This document shows, in pieces, positions 45,601-54,530 of a stretch of DNA of 64,000 nt. Position 1 is the first letter of the stretch. Each line of letters opens with the position of its first letter. The notes below the pieces were generated by a model. It was not told where the DNA came from. It ran no database searches and saw only the letters and a program-made list of their open reading frames with translations. Location: the NCBI GenBank assembly GCA_017164015.1, contig CP071065.1, forward strand, positions 4,689,918 to 4,753,917. Direction: 5' to 3'. Source of the stretch: Nostoc sp. UHCC 0702. GTDB taxonomy: Bacteria; Cyanobacteriota; Cyanobacteriia; Cyanobacteriales; Nostocaceae. A program made the translations under genes and the position numbers.

Positions 45601-46496
45601 GGGAAGCGGTGGTAATTGCACGAGAGAATATATCTGGTGACAAGGGGTTAGTTGCTTATGTTGGCTACAACCAGATATTGGATAGGGTACCTTATCAAAG
45701 TCAGTGTTTGGCACAATTGAACAGCTACGGAACTGTGAAAGTCGAAACTGAAGATATTTCTGTTGGAGGTGTCTGTTTGGTGGGAGTGCCAGAGACTGCC
45801 GATCGCCATCTGCATCTGTGCCTTACACTACCAGATTTCATTCAATCTCAGTGGTTTCCCGGAAAAATTGTTTGGCAGCAAGGAAAACGAGCAGGGATTC
45901 AATTTCAGCTTTCGTCATCCGAACAAGCGGTTCTCAATCAAAGCGTTGAGTATCTCTTCAAAACTGGGGGATTTTTAAAAGTTTTGCAACGTACTGCTGT
46001 TCAGAGTTTGCGAAGCTTTCTCAAAAAGAAGTTACCCGACTATATGGTGCCTCATAGCTTTGTGTTTCTCAATGCTTTACCGCAAACCCCAAATGGCAAG
46101 GTGGATCGTCACGCACTCCCTGCACCTGAAGCTTTGGGGTCGGAATTAGACACAAAGCATATCGCACCGCAGACAGAAATAGAACAAGCGATCGCTGCAA
46201 TTTGGCAACAAGTCTTGCTATTAAACAAAGTCGGGTTACATGACAATTTCTTCGACTTGGGCGGTCATTCTCTGCGGATGGCGCAAGTATACAGCCTGTT
46301 GGGTGAGGTGTTGCAAGAAGAAGTCTCGATGCTGGAACTGTTTCAATATCCCACAGTGAGCGCCTTAGCTAAACATTTGAGTCAGAAAAACACAGCACAA
46401 ACTGCTTTTGCACATAGCCAAGAACGCGCCAACAAGCAAAAACAAGCCCTACATCTACAAAAACAAAAAAACCAAAGGAATAAGCAACATGGATAA
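42681..46496 (+). CDS. NRPS: C-A(Leu)-PCP
   Basis: 1271 residues from ATG 42681, preferred because AAAGGGG stands six bases before it; an in-frame TTG at 42660 would start at the edge of a repeat. A Ser/Pro-rich lead (about 35-50) precedes the C domain (about 55-470) with HHIISDG at about 195-201. A3 (about 500-1140) has pocket residues DAWFLGHVVK, one change from the leucine code DAWFLGNVVK. Between A8 and A9 is a PilZ-like domain (about 999-1088) with RVPYQ and a full DISVGG motif. PCP has Ser1197 (GGHSL). The C-terminal tail is Lys/Gln-rich and may dock to the PKS. Its last 8 bases overlap the PKS start. A minisatellite-derived Gly/Arg stretch lies before YKTGDLA. Confidence 0.92.
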   Translation: MIQKLHSNSSGAVENSSAADDTKLQREIISRNEDEKVTPPSSPSSPPSSEEEVFVFPLSFAQQRLWFLDQLIPNSAIYNISGTVQFHGRLVRVALEESFKEIVRRHEVLRTTFAIAGGQPVQAVASAEEESTLQRYYSLEEIDLRYFSEPNRQLEVQRLATAEARLPFNLEQGPLLRVMLLHLAEQQYTFLVTIHHIISDGWSLSILMRELMALYEAFSQGNPSPLPDLAIQYADFALWQREWLQGELLTSKLAYWQRQLSGCLPVLQLPTSQQRPAIESFRGARQLFNLSANLTQTLKTFARQEGVTLFMTLLAVFKILLYRYTAQSDILVGSPIANRQHSELESVMGFFVNTLVLRTDLSGNPTFRQLLVRVREMTLEADAHQDVPFEKLVEALQLKRELSWNPLFQVAFVIAPPMPALTLPWSYSQLDVHTGTAKFDLTLALEERPDGLLGAFEYNTDLFAADAIARMVGHFQTLLKGILTNPDQPIGELPLLTQPEWQQMQLWNHTQADYPDNACIHQLFAAQVEKTPDAVAVVFADNQLTYRELNAKANQLAHYLQTLGVGTEVLVGICVERSLYSFIGILGILKAGGAYLPLDPAYPSDRLAFMLQDAQVSVLLTQSTLIASLPQYQAQVICLDTDWKDIARFSSENPDSQATSDSLAYAIYTSGSTGKPKGVEIQHRGLVNLVTWHQQVYNLTPSDRATQLAGLAFDASVWEVWPYLSTGASIYIPDEATRSSPAKLVQWLTHKAITVCFLPTPLAEAVLLEQWSEDLSLRFLLTGGDRLHPVSGAFPFSLVNHYGPTENTVVTTSATVVSTTNTSPSIGRPIANTQVYILDSHLQPVPVGVPGEIYIGGVGLARGYLNHPELTSQRFISHPFCRGAGEAGEQGSRGAGVQGSRGAGEAGGELLTPNSSLLTPHSSLRLYKTGDLARYLSDGNIEYLGRLDNQVKIRGFRIELGEIEAVLSQHPDVREAVVIARENISGDKGLVAYVGYNQILDRVPYQSQCLAQLNSYGTVKVETEDISVGGVCLVGVPETADRHLHLCLTLPDFIQSQWFPGKIVWQQGKRAGIQFQLSSSEQAVLNQSVEYLFKTGGFLKVLQRTAVQSLRSFLKKKLPDYMVPHSFVFLNALPQTPNGKVDRHALPAPEALGSELDTKHIAPQTEIEQAIAAIWQQVLLLNKVGLHDNFFDLGGHSLRMAQVYSLLGEVLQEEVSMLELFQYPTVSALAKHLSQKNTAQTAFAHSQERANKQKQALHLQKQKNQRNKQHG

Positions 46497-49400
46497 TCTA
46501 GAAAGCCAAGACGCTTTAGAAGGAATTGCCATTGTAGGACTGGCGGGAAGATTTCCAGGTGCTAAAAATGTGGAGGAATTTTGGCATAATCTTAAGGATG
46601 GTGTAGAGTCTATTTCTTTTTTTTCGGAGCAAGAATTAGAATATTCTGGCATTGATTCATCAGTATTTCGTCACCTAAACTACGTTAAAGCTAAAGCAGT
46701 TTTAGACGATATCGATTTATTTGATGCTGCTTTTTTCGGCTTTAGTCCTAAAGAAGCTAACATTACCGATCCACAACATCGCATATTTTTAGAATCTGCT
46801 TGGTCAGCGTTAGAAAATGCAGGTTATAACCCCGAAACATATACAGGTGCAATCGGTGTGTATGCGGGGGTGGGGATGAGTGGCTATTTGTTGAATAACC
46901 TTTTTAACAACTCTGAATTAACCCGTTTGGCTGGCGCTTATCAAATGATAATTGCTAACGATAAAGATTTTTTGCCCACTCGCGTTTCATATAAACTCAA
47001 TCTCAAAGGGCCAAGCATTAATATTCAAACTGCTTGTTCGACTTCGTTAGTCGCTACTTGTATGGCGTGCCAAAGCTTGCTGAACTATCAATGTGATATG
47101 GCTTTGGCGGGAGGAGTTTCTATTAGCTTGCCGCAAAAAACCGGTTATTTGTACCAAGAAGGCATGATTTTTTCGCCGGACGGTCATTGTCGGGCTTTTG
47201 ATGCCCAAGCCCAGGGAACCTTAGCAGGTAGTGGCGTGGGAATTGTTGTTTTAAAACGATTAGAAGATGCGATCGCAGATGGTGATACTATCCATGCCAT
47301 CATCAAAGGTTTTGCTTTGAACAATGACGGCTCTATGAAAGTAGGTTACACTGCTCCCAGTGTAGACGGTCAAGCGGAAGTTATTGCTCAAGCGTTGGCA
47401 ATGGCGGAAGTTGATGCAGAAAGTGTGAGTTATATCGAAGCACATGGTACAGGAACACCGTTAGGCGACCCCATCGAAATTGCTGCACTGACAAAAGCCT
47501 TTCGCGCCAGCACTCAAAAAAAGAATTTTTGTGCCATTGGTTCGGTGAAAACAAATATTGGACATTTGGATGTAGCAGCTGGGGTTACAGGTTTAATTAA
47601 AACTGTTCAAGCACTTAAACATCAGTCTTTACCACCTAGTTTGCACTTTGAAACACCCAATCCCAAAATTGATTTTGCTAATAGTCCTTTTTACGTTAAT
47701 ACCAAACTAGTTGAATGGCAAAAAAATGGCAGTCCTCGCCGTGCTGGAGTTAGTTCTTTTGGTATTGGCGGTACGAATGCTCATGTTGTTTTGGAAGAAG
47801 CACCTGTTGTGAAGCAGGGGGGCGGGGGTGCAGGGGGGCAGGGGAGAAGTTATCAGTTGTTGTTAGTTTCAGCTAAATCTGAATCTGCACTTGATACAGC
47901 TACACACAATTTGATTGAGCATTTAAAACAGTATTCTGAATTAAATTTTGCTGATGTTGCTTATACGCTTGCTGTTGGACGTAAGGCTTTTAATTATCGG
48001 CGGGTAGTTGTTTGTAGTGATTTGCAAGAGGCGGTAATAGAACTTTCTCACCTTGATCAGCGAGTTTTGACAAATACTCAAGAATCTCAACAGCAACCTA
48101 TCACATTTATGTTTTCTGGACAAGGTTCCCAATACGTGAATATGGCGTTGGAACTTTATCAATTTGAAGCGATATTTCGTGAACAAATTGATAAATGCTC
48201 GGAATTTCTTCAACCTGATTTAGGATTAGATTTGCGTGATGTTTTGTATCCCAGTGAAGAACAAGTAGAAATTGCCGCACAACAATTAAAGCAAACGGCA
48301 ATTACACAACCAGCGCTGTTTGTAATTGAGTATGCATTGGCACAATTATTGATGTCTTGGGGTGTGCGTCCTCAAGCTGCTATTGGGCATAGTATTGGTG
48401 AATATGTAGCGGCGTGTATTGCTGGGGTATTCTCTTTAGAAGATGCTTTGTCACTGGTTGCAGCGCGGGGACGGCTAATGCAGCAAATGCCTGCTGGAGC
48501 CATGCTAGCTGTCAGTTTAAAAGAAACAGAAGCGCGATCGCACCTCAATGAAAATCTTTCTTTAGCAGTGATCAATTCTCCTGCTAATTGCGTGATTGCA
48601 GGTACAATTGCAGCCATAGATGTTTTAGAACAGCAGCTACTCGCACAAGGTGTAGAAAGTCGTCGTTTGCATACTTCTCATGCCTTCCACTCACAGATGA
48701 TGGAACCTACTTTACAACCCTTCATCCAACTGGTTAGGAAAGTAAAGCTGAATTGCCCACAAATTCCCTATATTTCTAACGTTACAGGAACTTGGATAAC
48801 TGCCGCAGAAGCTACTGACCCCAACTATTGGGCGCTACATCTGCGTCAAACAGTCCGCTTTGCCGATGGCGTAGAAAAGTTGATGCAAGATTCTCACCGA
48901 ATTTTATTAGAAGTTGGGCCTGGACGAACATTAACGACACTGGCAAAACAACATCCTAATCAAGATGCAGCGCTGATCCTTTCTTCCTTACGCCATCCCC
49001 AAGAACAACAATCAGATGTGGCATTTTTGTTAAATACTCTAGGGCAACTTTGGCTAACAGGCACAGAAATTGATTGGTCAGAGTTTTATAATGGTGAACA
49101 ACGTTACCGTGTGCCTTTGCCAACCTATCCGTTTGAACGTCAGCGATATTGGGTTGAACCACAAGCGTTATCTCAACAACAGAAAGTTAGCAATTCTTGG
49201 CTGTGGAAAGCAGCGGTTGAGGCGGGTGAGAAACAAGCAGTTGCTGACATCTCGAAATTTGATCACCCAACTTATTGGGCGAAGCAACAATGCTTGGATC
49301 ATCTATGCGTTGCTAATTTGAATCTCACTTTGAAAGATTTGGGTGCTTTTAGTCAGCCTACTGACAAATACTCTGTTGAAGATTTGTTAGAACAATTTTT

Positions 49401-52400
49401 AATTCTGCCACAACACAAGCAATTACTGTCTCAATGGCTACAAGTTTTAGTAGAACAAGGTCAGTTGCAGCAAGAGGGAGAAGTTTTTAGCAATTTGCTG
49501 TCAATTTCTAATGAGGCAATTGATGCTTTGGTGGCAGAAGTTAAACTCAGATGGGCAGATACTCCCTTATGGGTAGACCCGATTTTGCTAGCTCGTGAAA
49601 AGCTTCCAGCTTTATTAACCGGTAAAGAAAACTCTTTAAATTTGCTTTTTACTCAAGACTCTTTGGCACATACAGAGCGCATTGCTTTAGATTGGCCGAT
49701 GCTGTCTTACTACAATGCGATCGCAAAAACCATCCTGCAACAAATAGCCAAGTCATTACCATCCCAAGTCAAACTGAGAATTTTAGATATTGGTGCAGGG
49801 ATGGGGTTAACAACAGCAGATTTACTACCTGTACTACCACCACAACAAACTACCTACGTTTATACAGATGTGGCGCGTCTATTCCTAGACAACGCCAAAC
49901 AAAAGTTTAGCAACTATCCCTTTATCGAGTATCAGCTGCTCGATATCGAGCGATCGCCCCAAGAACAAGGGTACGATTTACATAGCTTTGATGTAATTGT
50001 CGCCGCTAACGTCCTCCACGTCACCCAAAACATCAAACAAAGTTTAGATCATGTCCGTTCTTTATTGGCTCCTGGCGGTCTGCTGTTAATTTGGGAGGTA
50101 ACACAACCTCAATTAATCTACAATGTCACCGATGGCTTATGGATGAAACCGTTGCAGGATGGAGAACGCACTCAAGCAAATCCGTTTTTGTCTAAGGAAC
50201 AGTGGCAGCAGGCATTATTAGCGCATGGATTCCTAGAGGCTAATATTATACCACAAAATAATGATTTTGGCTACCATATTTTTCTAGCTCAAGCATCTAT
50301 ATCAGATGCGACACCTCTAGCTTTCACACAAACGAAGGAATCGAAAGAAGCTGATGTCTCTTTGAAGAAAAAATCAGATATTGCTGACTGGTTTTATATT
50401 CCCTCTTGGCAACGTTCTTTAATTCCGGTGCGAAATGCTAACTTTAATACTAAGTTGCCTTTAGAAATAGCAACTAAAAACAAAGAACATACCGAAGTAA
50501 CATCCCCCTCATCCCCCTCATCCCCCTCATCCCCCTCATCCCCCTCATCCCCCTCATCCCCCTCATCTCCCTCATCCCCCTCATCCCCCTCATCCCCCTC
50601 ATCCCCCTCATCCCCCCCATCCCCCCCATTCCCCTGGCTAGTATTCCTAGATGAATGCGGTTTAGGCGATCGCATTGTCAATAAATTAGAATTTGCAGGT
50701 GAAGATGTGATTACTGTGAGGATTGGAGAGTATTTTAGTAGCGATCGCCAAAACGCCTACACACTCAATCCCACACAACCCCAAGACTATGAGACTTTAT
50801 GGCAAGAACTGCAAAAGCGAAATCAGCTACCACAAACTATTGTACATTTGTGGAATGTTACAGCTGACGAATTTTTAGAAACGAGATTTGAACGAGTAGA
50901 AAAGTTACAAAATTTAGGGTTATGGAGTTTATTGTTTTTAGCGCAGGCATTGGGGAAACAAAATTTCAACGAACATCTACAAATTGCAGTTATTTCTAAC
51001 AACTTGCAAGAAGTAACTGGGGAAGAAAATTTATGCCCAGAAAAAGCAACTTTACTCGGGCCTTGTAAAGTTATTCCCCAAGAATATCTGAATATTTCTT
51101 GTCGCAGTATTGATATAGTTCTGCCGGAAATTGGCAGTCAGCAAGAAGAAAAGTTAATTAGTAATTTGCTTACAGAACTAAGCATTGAAACTTCAGATAT
51201 GGTCATCGCTTATCGCGGTAATCATCGCTGGGTACAAACTTTTGCACCAGTCCGACTAGATAGAAGTCAAAAAACAACACCCAGGTTAAGAAATGGGGGA
51301 TTTTATCTAATTACAGGCGGATTAGGCGGTATTGGGTTAGTTTTGGCGGAATATCTGGCAAAAACGGTACAAGCAAAATTAGTGTTGGTTGGGCGATCGC
51401 ATTTTCCGGCAAAATCTGAGTGGGAACAATGGCTCTTAACTCATGAGGAACAAGATAGCGTCAGTGTCAAGATTCGGAAATTGCAAGGGATGGAGGCGTT
51501 AGGTGCAGAAATAGCGATCGCAATAGCAGATGTTGCCAACTTAGAACAAATGCAAGTGGTTATGGGTGGAGTTGGCGATCGCTTTGGTAAAATTCATGGA
51601 GTAATTCATGCCGCAGGTGTCATGCCAGGAGGGATGATACAACTGAAAACAGTGGAAAATATATCTAATTTACTAGCACCGAAAGTCACAGGGACTTTGG
51701 TACTAGATACTTTACTTGAGGATTTCGATTTAGATTTCTTTGTTCTTTGTTCGTCGCTCAATTCCTTTTTAGCAGGATTGGGACTTGTAGATCATTGCGC
51801 CGCGAATTCGTTTTTAGATGCCTTTGCTAACTATAAAGCTTCTCGCTCAAATACCTTAATAACTGCAATTAACTGGGATGGTTGGCAAGAGGTTGGACAA
51901 GCTGCTAGCGTTAAAGTCTCAGAACAACTTCAACAATGGCGTGAAGCCAGTTTTCAACAAGGCATTTTGTCCCAAGAAGGGGTAGAAGCGTTTGACTACA
52001 TTTTAAATACTAGCTTGCCGCAAGTTTTGGTATCAACCCAAGATTTTCTCATGCGATTTGAGCAGTTTAGCGCGGCTAAAGAATTGCAATATCTGCAATC
52101 TCAAAAGGCAAACTCGTCTAAACCAAATCATTCTAGACCAAAATTAAGTCAAACTTATGTTGCACCTCGCAGCGAATTAGAGCAGACTATAACTCAAATT
52201 TGGCAACAATCTTTAGGAATTGAACCGATAGGAATTGACGATGATTTCTTTGAATTGGGAGGCGATTCTTTACTCGCCGTCCATTTAGTTGCCAAAATCA
52301 GCGAAGCCACGCAAACGAAGTTATCACCCCACAGCTTAATGGATGCACCTACCATTGCAACCTTAGCTGAATTAATTACTCAAAATGCCTCACCGTCTCA

Positions 52401-53235
52401 ACTAACTAATGGAAACGCCAAGCCAGAGTTACCCTCGACGCTGGTAGAAATGCAGTCTAAGGGTTCTAAGCCACCGCTTTTCCTCATTCATCCTATTGGC
52501 GGTCACGTCTATATCTATCGAGATTTAGCTCAATATTTAAACTCAGACCAACCAGTTTATGGATTGCAAGCACAAGGCATCGATGGTCAGACAACTCCTC
52601 TAACTCAAGTAGAGGAAATGGCGACGCATTATATTGAAGCACTGCGCGTTGTTCAACCAGTGGGGCCTTATTTTTTAGGTGGGTCTTCTTTTGGCGGTAC
52701 AATCGCCTATGAAATGGCACAGCAACTCCAGGCGCAGGGGGAAAAAGTAGGGTTACTTGCTCTCATCGATACCCCTGGCCTCGGTCATATGCCCATAGAA
52801 AATATCGAAGATGACGAAATCAAAATCATGTCTTATGCCTTGGGTGTGGGTGCCAACGTTCCCGTAGCAATAGAACATTTGCGCCAACTAAGTACTGATG
52901 AGCAACTGCAATACTTTTTAGAGCAAGGAAAAACAGCGTTGAGAATGCCCGCTGATTTTAGCTTAGCTGAATTGCATGTTTACTACAATCTGTTCAAGAT
53001 TAATATTAAAGCCATGCGAAACTATGTCCCGCAAGCTTATCCTGGTCGAGTGATATTTTTTAAGGCAAGCGATCGCGATGCTTTCAACCCGCAAAACCCA
53101 GAACTCGGTTGGCAAGATTTAGCTTTGGCAGGGCTAGAAATCCACCAAGTCCCAGGCAATCACATTACAATGAACTTCCCGCCTCACGTCCAAGTGATGG
53201 CTAAGTGGTTAACAGTATACTTGGAGAGCGATTGA
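46489..53235 (+). CDS. Type I PKS module: KS-AT-cMT-KR-ACP-TE
   Basis: 2248 residues from ATG 46489 (AAAGGAA nine bases upstream). KS: Cys183 (TACSTS), His319 (EAHGTGT), His359 (NIGHLD). AT: Ser635 in GHSIGEY, with HAFH at 731-734, the malonyl-CoA signature. C-methyltransferase: about 960-1300, ILDIGAGMG at 1098. A Ser/Pro tandem stretch covers about 1340-1382. KR: about 1600-1800, NADPH site TGGLGGIG, Ser1756 present, but His1769 (HCAAN) stands where the catalytic Tyr (YxxxN) belongs. ACP: Ser1927 (GGDSL). TE: Ser2067 in GGSSFGG and His in GNHITM. It extends the peptide with one malonyl unit, C-methylates it and releases the chain. There is no DH or ER. The KR is probably inactive or altered. 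Confidence 0.92.
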   Translation: MDNLESQDALEGIAIVGLAGRFPGAKNVEEFWHNLKDGVESISFFSEQELEYSGIDSSVFRHLNYVKAKAVLDDIDLFDAAFFGFSPKEANITDPQHRIFLESAWSALENAGYNPETYTGAIGVYAGVGMSGYLLNNLFNNSELTRLAGAYQMIIANDKDFLPTRVSYKLNLKGPSINIQTACSTSLVATCMACQSLLNYQCDMALAGGVSISLPQKTGYLYQEGMIFSPDGHCRAFDAQAQGTLAGSGVGIVVLKRLEDAIADGDTIHAIIKGFALNNDGSMKVGYTAPSVDGQAEVIAQALAMAEVDAESVSYIEAHGTGTPLGDPIEIAALTKAFRASTQKKNFCAIGSVKTNIGHLDVAAGVTGLIKTVQALKHQSLPPSLHFETPNPKIDFANSPFYVNTKLVEWQKNGSPRRAGVSSFGIGGTNAHVVLEEAPVVKQGGGGAGGQGRSYQLLLVSAKSESALDTATHNLIEHLKQYSELNFADVAYTLAVGRKAFNYRRVVVCSDLQEAVIELSHLDQRVLTNTQESQQQPITFMFSGQGSQYVNMALELYQFEAIFREQIDKCSEFLQPDLGLDLRDVLYPSEEQVEIAAQQLKQTAITQPALFVIEYALAQLLMSWGVRPQAAIGHSIGEYVAACIAGVFSLEDALSLVAARGRLMQQMPAGAMLAVSLKETEARSHLNENLSLAVINSPANCVIAGTIAAIDVLEQQLLAQGVESRRLHTSHAFHSQMMEPTLQPFIQLVRKVKLNCPQIPYISNVTGTWITAAEATDPNYWALHLRQTVRFADGVEKLMQDSHRILLEVGPGRTLTTLAKQHPNQDAALILSSLRHPQEQQSDVAFLLNTLGQLWLTGTEIDWSEFYNGEQRYRVPLPTYPFERQRYWVEPQALSQQQKVSNSWLWKAAVEAGEKQAVADISKFDHPTYWAKQQCLDHLCVANLNLTLKDLGAFSQPTDKYSVEDLLEQFLILPQHKQLLSQWLQVLVEQGQLQQEGEVFSNLLSISNEAIDALVAEVKLRWADTPLWVDPILLAREKLPALLTGKENSLNLLFTQDSLAHTERIALDWPMLSYYNAIAKTILQQIAKSLPSQVKLRILDIGAGMGLTTADLLPVLPPQQTTYVYTDVARLFLDNAKQKFSNYPFIEYQLLDIERSPQEQGYDLHSFDVIVAANVLHVTQNIKQSLDHVRSLLAPGGLLLIWEVTQPQLIYNVTDGLWMKPLQDGERTQANPFLSKEQWQQALLAHGFLEANIIPQNNDFGYHIFLAQASISDATPLAFTQTKESKEADVSLKKKSDIADWFYIPSWQRSLIPVRNANFNTKLPLEIATKNKEHTEVTSPSSPSSPSSPSSPSSPSSPSSPSSPSSPSSPSSPSSPPSPPFPWLVFLDECGLGDRIVNKLEFAGEDVITVRIGEYFSSDRQNAYTLNPTQPQDYETLWQELQKRNQLPQTIVHLWNVTADEFLETRFERVEKLQNLGLWSLLFLAQALGKQNFNEHLQIAVISNNLQEVTGEENLCPEKATLLGPCKVIPQEYLNISCRSIDIVLPEIGSQQEEKLISNLLTELSIETSDMVIAYRGNHRWVQTFAPVRLDRSQKTTPRLRNGGFYLITGGLGGIGLVLAEYLAKTVQAKLVLVGRSHFPAKSEWEQWLLTHEEQDSVSVKIRKLQGMEALGAEIAIAIADVANLEQMQVVMGGVGDRFGKIHGVIHAAGVMPGGMIQLKTVENISNLLAPKVTGTLVLDTLLEDFDLDFFVLCSSLNSFLAGLGLVDHCAANSFLDAFANYKASRSNTLITAINWDGWQEVGQAASVKVSEQLQQWREASFQQGILSQEGVEAFDYILNTSLPQVLVSTQDFLMRFEQFSAAKELQYLQSQKANSSKPNHSRPKLSQTYVAPRSELEQTITQIWQQSLGIEPIGIDDDFFELGGDSLLAVHLVAKISEATQTKLSPHSLMDAPTIATLAELITQNASPSQLTNGNAKPELPSTLVEMQSKGSKPPLFLIHPIGGHVYIYRDLAQYLNSDQPVYGLQAQGIDGQTTPLTQVEEMATHYIEALRVVQPVGPYFLGGSSFGGTIAYEMAQQLQAQGEKVGLLALIDTPGLGHMPIENIEDDEIKIMSYALGVGANVPVAIEHLRQLSTDEQLQYFLEQGKTALRMPADFSLAELHVYYNLFKINIKAMRNYVPQAYPGRVIFFKASDRDAFNPQNPELGWQDLALAGLEIHQVPGNHITMNFPPHVQVMAKWLTVYLESD

Positions 53236-53311
53236 ACTGGGGATTAGGGGCGATGGGGACTGGGTACTGGGAAAACATTCCAAATACTCAGTACTCCACA
53301 CTCAGTACTCG

Positions 53312-53557
53312 TACCATTTCACAAAAAGCCTGATACAAATTTTTTCACCCCTGCTCCCCTGCTCAAAAGCTGCCTATTTGTACCAACATTAAAGTAATAT
53401 CATGTCCTTTGCTTATTACTTATTAAACTCTAAGAACCCCACCCCACCAAAGCGTAGCTTTGTTTCCCCTCCCCGTTGACGGGGAGGGGTTAGGGGTGGG
53501 GTGCAATGACTATGGTAAATATAACTAATTAACCAGACATTAAAGTAAAACGGTATA
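53312..53557. repeat. Family H element, copy 2, with a nested insertion
   Basis: Left end TACCATTTCACAAAAAGCCT and right end AAAGTAAAACGGTATA form the family H outer repeats. A 151-base insert (53397-53547) splits it. ACATTAAAGTA occurs at 53386-53396 and again at 53537-53547, as expected for an 11-bp target duplication. The insert starts ATATCATGTCC like family A and contains the family I GC hairpin. Confidence 0.7.
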
Positions 53558-53558
53558 A

Positions 53559-54434
53559 CTATGGTGCTTTATTCCGGAGAAAACCCACTAGATTCTTGAA
53601 AAAAGATTGGCTAACTGCTGGCTTTTGAACAGGCTTTGGGGCTGGTTCGATAAAAGGGACGGCGGGAAGGGATTCTTCTGGGATGGGTACAGGAGCAGCA
53701 GCAGCCATAAAATATTCTTCTGCCAAACCAACTGTAATCAGTCGGTAGGCAATTTGTTGCACAGTTTCTACAGGTAATCTGAGTTGATTAGCAATTTTCT
53801 GTAGACTAACCTGTCCGTTGACAAATTCCCAGACTTGCCATTCTTGGGCATTTAACTGTAATTGGGGCTGTTTTCCTACCAAACTTGATAAACCTGAAGT
53901 AGGGTCTGGTAGTTTATCTTCTAAGGCTTTCCAGTCTCGTAGCGATCGCAAACCCATTAATATTACTTCAGTTGCTGACATACTTATACCTGTCAACTCT
54001 GCTAAAGGTATCTTTGGTGTTGGCTCAAAGCGAAACAAACCATCCTGGATTTGGAACAAGGTGGATATTGGTCGCAGTACTTGGCTATGAAATAATAGTT
54101 TTAATTGTTCCGGTTCTAGTAACCCTTGAGCCTTGAGACATAACCCTAGTGGAGATTCGATGAAACAAGAAGAAATTTGAGTCACCCTAGAAATCACACG
54201 TTCACTTATCCATCCCCGTTGAGCAATCATTAACGTCAAGCCTTGTTCATCCAAGCGATCGGCACCTGCTAAAATGCGACCTTGATGCAGCCAAAAGTAG
54301 TAAACTTGCTTTGTGCTATTTATTGTTTCTTCGAGTGAAAATTCAATGTGAAGTAAACCTGTTTTTTTACCTTGATCTAAAAAATGTAATAGTTCTGGTA
54401 AGGAAAAATCTGCAAAATTGCCAGTAATAGACAT
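53559..54434 (-). CDS. DUF4388 (PATAN-type) signalling protein
   Basis: 291 residues. The N-terminal domain begins MSITGNFADFSLPELLHFLD, then GKKTGLLHIE, which is the DUF4388/PATAN form found in bacterial two-component and gliding systems. The middle region (about 100-215) continues with similar helices and ends with a winged-helix-like part (GQVSLQKIANQLRLPVETVQQIAYRL). The last 60 residues are Pro-rich (PEESLPAVPFIEPAPKP). Probably an adaptor. It is the last gene of a leftward cluster with the GTPase and roadblock genes, a known association in cyanobacteria and gliding bacteria. Confidence 0.8.
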   Translation of the reverse strand: MSITGNFADFSLPELLHFLDQGKKTGLLHIEFSLEETINSTKQVYYFWLHQGRILAGADRLDEQGLTLMIAQRGWISERVISRVTQISSCFIESPLGLCLKAQGLLEPEQLKLLFHSQVLRPISTLFQIQDGLFRFEPTPKIPLAELTGISMSATEVILMGLRSLRDWKALEDKLPDPTSGLSSLVGKQPQLQLNAQEWQVWEFVNGQVSLQKIANQLRLPVETVQQIAYRLITVGLAEEYFMAAAAPVPIPEESLPAVPFIEPAPKPVQKPAVSQSFFKNLVGFLRNKAP

Positions 54435-54530
54435 GATTTACATCCTTCTTATTAAATTGATTTAAATATTTCCAAATAATTACTATTGAAGTAGGTAAAT
54501 CTTCCCCCAACAACTAATTTTTTAAAGATC

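Noticed and set aside
36440..50633. Minisatellite arrays as possible CRISPR repeats
   Set aside because: Units are 8-9 bases without unique spacers; they are tandem repeats.
50394..50681. Minus-strand ORF with repeated Gly-Asp-Glu units
   Set aside because: Antisense shadow of the 9-base repeat within the PKS gene.
46489..53235. A dehydratase or enoylreductase domain in the PKS
   Set aside because: No DH HxxxGxxxxP motif or ER nucleotide site could be read between AT and KR; the extra length is accounted for by the methyltransferase.
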